From Synchiropus splendidus (lineage: Eukaryota; Chordata; Actinopteri; Syngnathiformes; Callionymidae), in contig NC_071337.1 in NCBI RefSeq assembly GCF_027744825.2, forward strand, positions 10,355,031 through 10,419,030: a stretch of 64,000 nucleotides of DNA, given 5' to 3'. The translations under genes and the position numbers were made by a program. The notes below the pieces were generated by a model, which saw only the letters and a program-made list of their open reading frames with translations, made no database searches and had not been told where the DNA came from. How positions within the stretch are numbered: the stretch's first letter is position 1; the number at the start of each line of letters is the position of its first letter. This document shows, in pieces, positions 10,968 to 64,000 of the stretch.

Positions 10968-13702
10968 CGCACAAATACAGTCAATGGGCCGCATTTGACC
11001 CAGGTCTGAAGTATACAGAGACGGACAGTGACCGTTTACCGACATGGTTCTTTGCAAAATGATGATGATGATGTGTGTGCTCGCTGTGTAGCTACGTAGC
11101 TTCTCATAACTGTGGAAGAGCAGGATCTAGGAGATAATGTTTATGCGTGAGTGACACATAAACATTCATAGTTAGATAGTTGTTCTGTGAAAATGAAAGA
11201 AACAATGGTTGACCCCAGACTATACAACCCTCATTTTTGGTGAAGCAACTCGACAAGGATCATGCCTCCAAAACAGACCTGTCCGAGGTGTCTTCCTGGC
11301 TCTTGCCCTGAATAGCTGGGACATGCTCCAAGTCGAGCTGGGCTGGCTGACACTTGACTTGTTATTCCTCTATGCATGAGCTGAAGCCTCTGAATGTATC
11401 GATCCTCTCGTCCAGAGCCGAATCCAAGCACGTGGAGGGTTTTGTGCTCTTGAAACACAGGTCAAACATTTCCTGCCCTCTGCTCGGTGCAGGTGGTCAG
11501 TCTCCGCCGTCGTCTGCCTCGGCGCGACTTGATCAGACGCGCTGAATAGCTCGTTAAAACGAGAAGTGAGAGTAAATCGTCGAGAGGGCAGTTGATGGTA
11601 ATAGCCAAGTCGTCGATGATTGAGCCTATTCATGCCTGAAGTGGAACGGAGTGAGGAGGGGGGGAGCAGTCACTGCCTTCAGCCCGCCAGTCAGCAGGCC
11701 ACGGTGTGCAATGCTCTCATTACCCGCCATTGTCTGGAGCTTTCAGCCGGAGCTGAGGAGAGTGGGAGCCAGAGGGGAGAGGAAGAAAAGAGGGAATAAT
11801 GGCGCGGCTGGGGGTATGGATTGGTTGCCGCTGAAGTGATAGGAACCAGCCCCACTGGTGTGTGGTGTTTGCATGCGGACGACTTGTAGCGGAGACGGTC
11901 AATATTCGAGATGAGGTGTTTTTAAAAGGGGAACAAAGAAGGAGACCGCGCTAATCAGATGTGGATTCAATGACTCTGCAGGTCTGAATCTGTCTATGAT
12001 GGCAGAGGACAACAAATGTCCCGACGGAACAACTTTGGAGGAACCGGCTCTTGAACTCACCTCAGGAAGCCAAGCCTCTGCGGGGACCCAGTCGGAGGCA
12101 GAACGCGCGGCTGGACCTCCAACAGCTGCAGAGGCCTCAGTCAGCGCAGCACTTTTCAAACTCAAAAGGGTTGACTTTGGGTGGTTTTCTGTCCAGATCA
12201 GTGAAATTAAAATGTAAAAATGTTTCTTATTAAAATCGTATTACATTTTTTTTTGGATACAGAGGTGCTCATACTAAATTTATGGTGCGTTTCTATCACG
12301 AAACTTGGGGCCGTGAAGAAAAGTGCGCTTCAGGCAGCAGCATCTAGTCTGCTCCGTTGCGTCGTCCCTATTACTTCATAGTTTTCTTTAGACAAAATTG
12401 TCACAACACTGGCTACAGGCCTGTTTAATGTTATGTGTCTGGGGAGGAGAAAGTATGGGCCTCTTTGCTCCAGCTGCTGCCCCCGCGACTCGACCTGTTT
12501 TTCAAGGTTGGTGATGTAATGATGATCACTTGTGATGCAACTACCACCCTCTGCAGAACTGAACTAACACCAGGCAAAAGTGACATTTTGCATTCAAAAT
12601 ATCGTTTTGTATGATTCTGAAAACACTAGAGTTGGAGCAAGGCTTTGGGGTGAAATGAGGATCGCTGCTTCCCCATTGGTTGAACACACGATTCCATTTC
12701 ATTTTTAAAATATCAAAAGAATAACAAGTTGATAATGACAATTTTCACGTCACCATGGGGGCCGCTGGGTTTTTATTCTCGCCCTAGTTTTGAGAAAACA
12801 GCAACAAAGAGCTCCAGCAGGACTGTTGCCGCTCACGTCAGCCCTGTGACTGACAGCCGTCACCTTATGAAACTCCAGCTCCATCTTATGAAAGTTCTCG
12901 GGTTGCTTCTGAAACTGAATCATGTCGGTGCAAATGTTCCTGCTCTCTTCTGTTTCATGTCTGGGTGCTTTTTCATGTTGCTGCCTGGTGAAATGAGACG
13001 CAGATCCAGCAAATATTCTCTGCGGTTTGGAGGAGAACTGCTCGCCTCTGCTGTCCATGCTGCCGTGAAATCAATGAGGGTTTTGATTTAGTTCCCCTTC
13101 GATGGAAAATTACAAACTATTCAAACAGTTTATGTCTGTGGTGAAGAGTTTAATTTAATATTAACACTCCGTTATTAAATCAGCCCCATAAACCTGCCCT
13201 GTTTGTTTTCCTTTATCCTCACCTTCCTTCACCTCCTCCTCGCGTCTCACCGCGTTCCTCTTTCTCCATCTCTCGGCGGCTCGGAGCTCGCTGCTGGAAG
13301 CCACCTGGCTTGGCGCCCAGTTGCAAGTCTCGGATCGGTCTGCCGGCGCCCCAAAAAACCGACCGCATCGGAGGCTTCAGGTTCACTGGGGCCACGTCTG
13401 GACTCCTACTCTGTTGCACAGCGGTGTTGTCATGTTTGAGGAGCGTCAGAAATGTTCCCATTTAAACGGTGGTGGAGTAACACACTCACAAGTTTGTCAT
13501 GTAGTGGGTTACGTCCGCAAAACACAAACAATAAAATGGCAGTGTCCATGTCATAGTAAAAGAAGTAGTTTAGAAGTAATTTCCAAAATACAAGAATCTC
13601 GAAAACATGCTCTTCGGCCTGCTTTCCCACCTTGAAGTGATGCTCTTCAAAATGAGGTTCTGTCTGGAGATATTTTCGCGAGACACATTCGATCACTGTA
13701 GC

Positions 13703-13708
13703 TTTATT
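13703..13708 (-). terminator. Candidate poly(A) signal of dync1i1
   Basis: AATAAA on the minus strand about 475 bases after the stop codon, followed within 20-25 bases by a TGTGTC-type downstream element. It would give a 3' UTR of about 0.5 kb. No other canonical signal was noticed between the stop and this site, but a later one could be used instead. Confidence 0.4.
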
Positions 13709-14183
13709 AGCAAAAAGCAGGTATAACACCAGGCTCCGTGTGACAGCATACGTCCTCACTCAGACGCAGGCGCTCACCCGCCATGTCGGACACATGTTAG
13801 CATGATAAACTCACAGTTATGAGTGCCATACCTTTTGATGCATGCAGGGATCACGGGGAGGTTAACACAAAGGCCGATCAGAGGAGACCCTGGATCATTG
13901 TAGTGCAAAGCATTGGTACAGTACACATCGTAATAAGGCTGGAGAACACCGTCATATATACTGCAGACTTGAAAAAGGTGGACCACGTGACGTTCAACAA
14001 GTTAGAAGCCTCTCACCCAGAAGGTGCACGTACAGAAGAGGAAATGCCAAAATACAATAAAGCACACCAGAACTGGACGACAAAGTATGAGCAGGTGAGA
14101 AGAGTGAAGAGCGAATGCTACAGTTGACACCAGTAGAAGCGCACAAGGCATTTTTAGAACCCCTTAACTTTGGTCCGGGTCTT

Positions 14184-59873
<45,690 letters not shown>

Positions 59874-61078
59874 CTGACAGGTAAACTGTGTGGGGATTGA
59901 TAGATCAGACAGCAAATCACAAACACGATGAATCCGATCAGCTCCAACAGTTAACACCGCGGACACAGTAGTAGTGAACAACAATAGAATAGTTTCAGTG
60001 AGAACAGTGAGAAAACGTGTTATTGAAACAAAAAGAATGACAAACTCAGACAAGCATGATCTGATTTTTTTCAATACAAAGTTGTAAATGATGTGTTATT
60101 TTTGTAATGTAACTGTGATTTACTCATATCCATGACAGTCGAGCTATTGTTGACTTTCAAAGGCCTATTCCTGGACATGAATATACTCCAATAATAATGT
60201 GTTTACCTACTTAATATCCCCCTTAAATGATATTCATTCTTTCTTGTTAAGTGTTTTAGTAAAGATTTTATCTGTCTGAGTGTAATGTGCCTTTGTATTC
60301 AGTTCTTTTGATATCTATTTTTCTGCCTCACTCCCTGTGATGTTATTTTGGTCATATTTCACATCTTTCATAATTAGAAGCAGACTGGAAGCCATGAAAC
60401 AATACAAACCTACATATGATCTATGCTTCATGACCAGCAGGATAAGATCACAGGTCCCATGGAGAGAGTGAGGAAGTGTGTCAAACATCAGGCAGGTAGT
60501 GTGCAGCTGCTGCTTCTCAGCATTGAGAATGGCCAGGAAATGGGGTTGGAAATCTTTACTATGCTGTTTTTACCTTCTATTGGAGGTTAGTGGGACAAAA
60601 CTAAAGGGCAGACCCAGGAAAAAGTGAAGACATTAGACATCCACGCTTCTTTGGGTGGCCGTTGGTCAGACTAAGCTTGAGTAGATGCAGATGTTTGGAA
60701 ACCACAAAGTGAAATGTTGTTGACCAGATCTGAGTCACAAAGCAGTACCTGGATCAATGAGCCATTCTATACACAGAGAGTTGTTAGACTGAATGATAAT
60801 GCGATGACTTCGTCTTATCACTTCTCGCATATATAAATACAGCCAACACACTTGGTCTGCAGTCGTTTCATGTAGGTCATGAAAACATCTGTGCAACTTT
60901 GGGCCTCTTGTAATGTCGCCTGTTAAGATTATTAGCTGCTAGCTTAACACTTTACTGCCTTATTGCTCCATTAAAACGCGTCTGAGGCCAAAGTCGGAGC
61001 TCCAAAATTAAATTAGGGAGGCGAACTAGCAACATCGTGCTTTCAACGTCAGAAATGACCGTTTTATTGGGACGTTAC
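59874..61078 (-). other. dync1i1 intron 1 (within the 5' UTR)
   Basis: About 1.2 kb if the non-coding exon call is right. On the plus strand it holds a TATA-like CATATATAAATAC at about 60828-60840, about 1.9 kb before the pdk4 ATG, of unknown meaning. No exon or repeat family recognised. Confidence 0.5.
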
Positions 61079-61200
61079 CTTGAGGAAGTGTTGAGGATGA
61101 TGTGTCACCGGGCGAAGATGCTGTCTCACGGCTACACGCCCGACCACAAACGCACCATCCTGCAGGCTACATGACAGCCACCATTTTCAATGAATCTCAA
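61079..61200 (-). other. dync1i1: Probable non-coding first exon and promoter-proximal part of dync1i1
   Basis: On the minus strand a good donor (CAAG|GTAACG) closes a possible exon at 61079, and exon 2 begins with an acceptor 29 nt before the ATG, so an upstream 5' UTR exon is required. Just upstream are an AAAATGGTGGCTG motif in sense orientation (61175-61187), like a YY1 site with its CpG lost, and an ETS-like GCGGAAG with a GC-rich GCGGGA (61337-61348). Such motifs are typical of TATA-less promoters near the start site. The 5' limit of the exon is a guess; only the donor position is supported by sequence. Confidence 0.4.
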
Positions 61201-61249
61201 CGTCTCTTGAGCGTTACTGGTGGAGGTCGGTATCAGAAGGCATTTTAGG

Positions 61250-62472
61250 GAATGATGACCCAAATGCAAATGAGGTGCACCACACGCCGACACATCCCTG
61301 TCTGGAGGAGAGATGCTGCTGAGGAGGGAAAGGAAGTCCCGCCTTCCGCTTCATCGGTTGGTCAACACTGCCATCCGCTGGACAATCATGGTACAGCCAT
61401 GTGCATGGTTTACAGGCATGAAGTAAAATGTTTGGTTATATATCACGCTCATGTTGCGCACGAAATCAAGACAAAACCTAGAAAACATACTGTCTTCATT
61501 CATGGCTTTATTATCACCCCAGCTAGTGAGAACTAGGTCTTCACTAGGTCATCATCATCATTGTAGTTATTGTGATCACTATTGTTATTATTACAACTAT
61601 AATATAATATAATATTATTAGATGTGGCAGTAGTAGTTGCAGTCCTTAGTAGTTAGTTACCATCATGCCATGCTGACGTAGGTTTGTTGATGTTGGTTCT
61701 GTAATTATTATGAACTAAAATATGCTTATTGAAATGAATGAATATAGACAAACCTTTAAAGAGGAATATGCATGTCCTGGGAATTATGCTTCATATAATA
61801 CAGGTACTAAAGCACGTTGTTCTCAGGTCCATTGTATTTGTCCTGAAGTCAAATCTAAGTTGGTTGTTGATTGAAAATATATTCTGGAATTTAAACAAAA
61901 TAGTAATAAATAAATAAATAAATATGCACGCTAGAGTTTCCTCTAAACGGTTGATTTAAAAAATCCTCACCTTTCTATAGTTCTACTCTTGGGCACTACA
62001 ATAAGAGGAAGACGAATCCCATTTTAATATATAAATTCCAGTCATTTGAAGTCATAGTCATCGAGCTTTACTGTGAAATACATCATTTGATGCCAGATAT
62101 GAGACACCCATGGTATCTCCATCATTGGTGAAAATGTAACAGAAATTATTAAAGTTAATTGTCCCGTCACAGACGCCGTGTTTATCGGCCACATACGCGG
62201 GTGATTTGATGTCGTGTAATCGTGTGTACGTTTAGCTGTCAAATGTGTAGTTCAACAGCTGATCGAGGAGGGGCGCTACAACATTTCTCAACGTTATGAA
62301 TTGGGAGAATATGCTCCGAATATTTTTCCAGAATGTATCGTGATCTATCAGTAACACAACCCATCCACATAAAAGGCACTTTCTGAGTGTATTTCTTTTT
62401 CTTTAACACGCTCAATATATTGCTAAAAATGCATATTGAAACTGAACACTGGCGCAAAGACAACAAGGCTGT
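61250..62472. other. Intergenic region between divergent dync1i1 and pdk4
   Basis: Roughly 1.3 kb of mostly AT-rich unique sequence separating the two promoters. It holds short TAA and AATA runs (around 61590-61620 and 61905-61925). No ORF with family resemblance, RNA gene or recognisable transposon was seen. Confidence 0.6.
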
Positions 62473-62725
62473 TCATTGGCCAGTAGCAGTGTCAATCACA
62501 GTGCGGTTCCGCCCAGCAGCCACACAACTAAACAAACCGCCTCACACTAGAGCGAGTCACAGTGAAGGCGCCTCAACTAGAAACGATGGTTTGTTCGTGA
62601 TAAACACACCATACAAAACGGTGAACGTTCATGCGTGGCGCCGGGATTCTTCCAAAGACCAAGCGCTGGGGCGTTTTGCGGAGAAGACCCGTCGGCTGAG
62701 CAAGTTTTGAGGACGAGAGGCCAAC
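62473..62725 (+). promoter_or_regulatory. pdk4 proximal promoter and 5' UTR with forkhead-like sites
   Basis: Within 260 bases before the ATG: an inverted CCAAT box (ATTGG, 62475-62479), a CAATCA word, a CCGCCC GC box near 62510, and three forkhead-like words: TAAACAAA (62529-62536), GTTTGTT (62589-62595, inverted) and GATAAACA (62599-62606). PDK4 is an established FOXO target in mammals, so the cluster is plausible. There is no clear TATA box at a suitable distance, and the transcription start is not defined. Confidence 0.45.
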
Positions 62726-62843
62726 ATGAAGTTCGCCCAGTTTCTGCTGAAGAACAGCAAAGCTGCAGGAATCCCCAAACAAGTGGAGAGGTTTTCAAAG
62801 TTCTCGCCGTCTCCTCTGTCGATGAAGCAGTTCATCGACTTTG
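62726..62843 (+). CDS. pdk4: pdk4 exon 1, coding part (residues 1-39)
   Basis: 118 bases ending DF plus one base of the next Gly codon, before a strong donor [20 protein letters not shown] is the family signature at this junction. The first ~20 residues, with several Lys and few acidic residues, are compatible with a mitochondrial presequence. Confidence 0.93.
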
Positions 62844-63182
62844 GTGAGTTTCCGATCCTACTTTCTTAGTTATGCAATAGATGTACACGTAGCAGTTGAA
62901 AAAGATGGTTTCAGTGATGAATATGGAGTTAAAAAACGCAGCTTTTAACGGTGTGCACCGTCCTAAACAAGACGAGGCTCAGCGTTGCATGCAAGCTCAG
63001 CGATGTTGTTTCCCCTCGTCTCTGACACTCGTGATTTCAGGCTCGGCGAACGCCTGTGAGAAGACCTCCTTTGTGTTCCTGCGACAGGAGCTTCCTGTGC
63101 GAATGGCCAACATCATGAAGGAAATCGATTTTCTCCCTGACAAACTCCTCGGCACCCCTTCACTGAAGCTCCTCACCAGCTG
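62726..63182 (+). CDS. pdk4: Pyruvate dehydrogenase kinase, 5' part (probably PDK4), exons 1-2
   Basis: ATG at 62726 (A at -3), exon 1 coding part 62726-62843, donor G|GTGAGT, exon 2 from 63041 after GATTTCAG to about 63182. The joined 87 residues begin [20 protein letters not shown], contain [20 protein letters not shown] and [20 protein letters not shown], and run to LLTSWY. This is the N-terminal helical domain of mitochondrial pyruvate dehydrogenase kinases, which phosphorylate E1-alpha and shut down pyruvate oxidation. The ATP-binding GHKL half lies beyond the window. PDK2 and PDK4 are hard to separate on this stretch; the divergent dync1i1 neighbour argues for PDK4, because PDK1 sits by DYNC1I2. 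The family call is secure, the paralogue less so. Confidence 0.85.
63041..63182 (+). CDS. pdk4: pdk4 exon 2 (residues 40-87)
   Basis: Acceptor GTGATTTCAG, then the conserved [40 protein letters not shown] and LKLLTSW. Identity with PDKs stops after TGGTAC; the most likely donor is TG|GTACGG, so Trp is completed by the next exon. The donor is not a strong one, and the exact 3' end is therefore less certain than the rest. Confidence 0.88.
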
Positions 63183-64000
63183 GTACGGACCTGCCCTCTC
63201 TCTCAAACAGTGCAGCATCTTTTATTAAAGGATCGCCTGGTGACACTGTCCGCATGTTCTGAAGCAACCAATACATTCATTTAAATTACCCACCCCACAA
63301 AGTCTGATCCTGTCGGTTGTTATGTCCACGTTATGGGCTGTGTTGGCATCTCAATCATGACTTCATTGCTTCCATGAGATAAGATAAATTCCAGCCCATA
63401 ATTTAAAGCTCACCTGACATGACTGTGAACTGTGATCATACAACAGGCAACAACTATTGTTCTCCACCCTTAGTGTTGACACTGAGCACAAAAGCCCAGT
63501 TTATGCTTGCATGTGTGTTGACTAGCGTGAAACATTGCGTACCTTTTCTGCGACTTGAAAGGTCAAATGTACGGCCAGGGTCGAGAAAACTGTCTGGAGA
63601 TACAGTTGAAGAAGTGAAAACTGTTCTATAAATCAACTGTTCTCTGTTACAGCGCTTTTCTTCTCCAAGTCACACCAGCCTCACGTATGCCATAGTCGAC
63701 TATAAACCTTCTGCAGCTGCTCACATGCAAGCTCTGCATAACATAGATGGGTTAAAGGTCAAAGTTGCTGGATTAAAAAGGAAGGAATGGTTGTGTTTAG
63801 ATCTTCAAGTTCAAGCTGTGGACAATGAAATAATGCGGTTCACCTTTCACCCACTTCTCTGCTGCATGTGGGAGAGTGACTTGAGTGCACACTAATTCTT
63901 TATCTGCTAGACTCAGCTTTGTGTTCAATGCGTTTTAACCAACTCATTTCACAATGGTGGCTATGATGTTCTTCAAATGTGACCACACAAATCTATTTTT
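63183..64000 (+). other. pdk4 intron 2, open at the window edge
   Basis: No continuation of the PDK sequence (expected to start by completing Trp-Tyr and going on with QSL...) was seen, so exon 3 must lie beyond 64000. Contents appear unique. Confidence 0.7.

Larger units (their letters stand above)
1..13684. other. Intergenic region downstream of dync1i1, no recognised gene
   Basis: Both strands were read for exons of SLC25A13, the tail-to-tail neighbour of DYNC1I1 in mammals, and for other genes. None was recognised; the ORFs present are under 175 codons, lack family motifs and have no matching splice partners. The region is microsatellite-rich, with several transposon remnants listed separately. 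Between 8.3 and 14 kb it appears largely unique apart from the AAAAC/AAAAT array; distal regulatory elements of dync1i1 or the dlx5/6 domain could lie here but cannot be seen by eye. Confidence 0.6.

Noticed and set aside
10705..11057. Minus-strand ORFs rich in Phe and Leu resembling membrane segments
   Set aside because: Produced by the AAAAC/AAAAT pentanucleotide array read on the opposite strand.
13819..14127. 102-codon plus-strand ORF opposite the dync1i1 3' UTR
   Set aside because: No recognisable domain, and composition is not clearly coding; treated as chance.
60980..61005. AGGCCAAAGTCGG as a PPAR response element for pdk4
   Set aside because: Only one half-site is close to consensus; the second half deviates too much.

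Overview
The window is nuclear DNA of a vertebrate, most probably a spiny-rayed teleost fish. The signs are spliced genes with GT/AG introns, abundant CA/GT, TA and GATA/GACA microsatellites, and many short decayed hAT-type DNA transposons and fish-type SINE-like repeats. Nothing prokaryotic is present; almost all ORFs longer than 60 codons are chance frames in introns and intergenic DNA.

Two protein-coding genes can be supported. The first, on the minus strand, is the complete coding region of dync1i1 (cytoplasmic dynein 1 intermediate chain 1). It has sixteen coding exons between 59844 (ATG) and 14184 (stop), and every junction joins in phase to give a 629-residue protein. A probable non-coding first exon lies near 61.1-61.2 kb, making 17 exons, the number I recall for the human gene. 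The protein has the N-terminal charged coiled coil, the Tctex1/LC8 and roadblock light-chain binding segments, and a C-terminal WD40 propeller. The second gene, on the plus strand, is the 5' end of a pyruvate dehydrogenase kinase, most likely pdk4. Exons 1 and 2 (62726-62843 and 63041-63182) are present and the rest lies beyond the window. The head-to-head pair dync1i1/pdk4 matches the human DYNC1I1-PDK4 neighbourhood (7q21.3), whereas PDK1 accompanies DYNC1I2; this supports both paralogue assignments.

Layout: 1-13.7 kb is intergenic DNA downstream of dync1i1, with several transposon remnants (including a hAT-type element nested in another) and no recognised gene. 13.7-61.2 kb is dync1i1, whose largest intron (38.3-55.7 kb) holds a 30-nt-arm palindrome around a (TA)n tract, a potential Z-DNA tract and a ~565 bp GATA/GACA mosaic. 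61.2-62.7 kb is the short divergent promoter region shared by the two genes. 62.7-64 kb is the start of pdk4.

The two genes have no direct functional link: one builds the cargo-binding part of the dynein motor, the other switches off mitochondrial pyruvate oxidation. Their association is positional. I found no undescribed gene system. The most interesting items are the large palindrome, the GATA/GACA array, the possible dual use of dync1i1 exons 15 and 17 as enhancers of the dlx5/6 locus, and the forkhead-like motif cluster upstream of pdk4.
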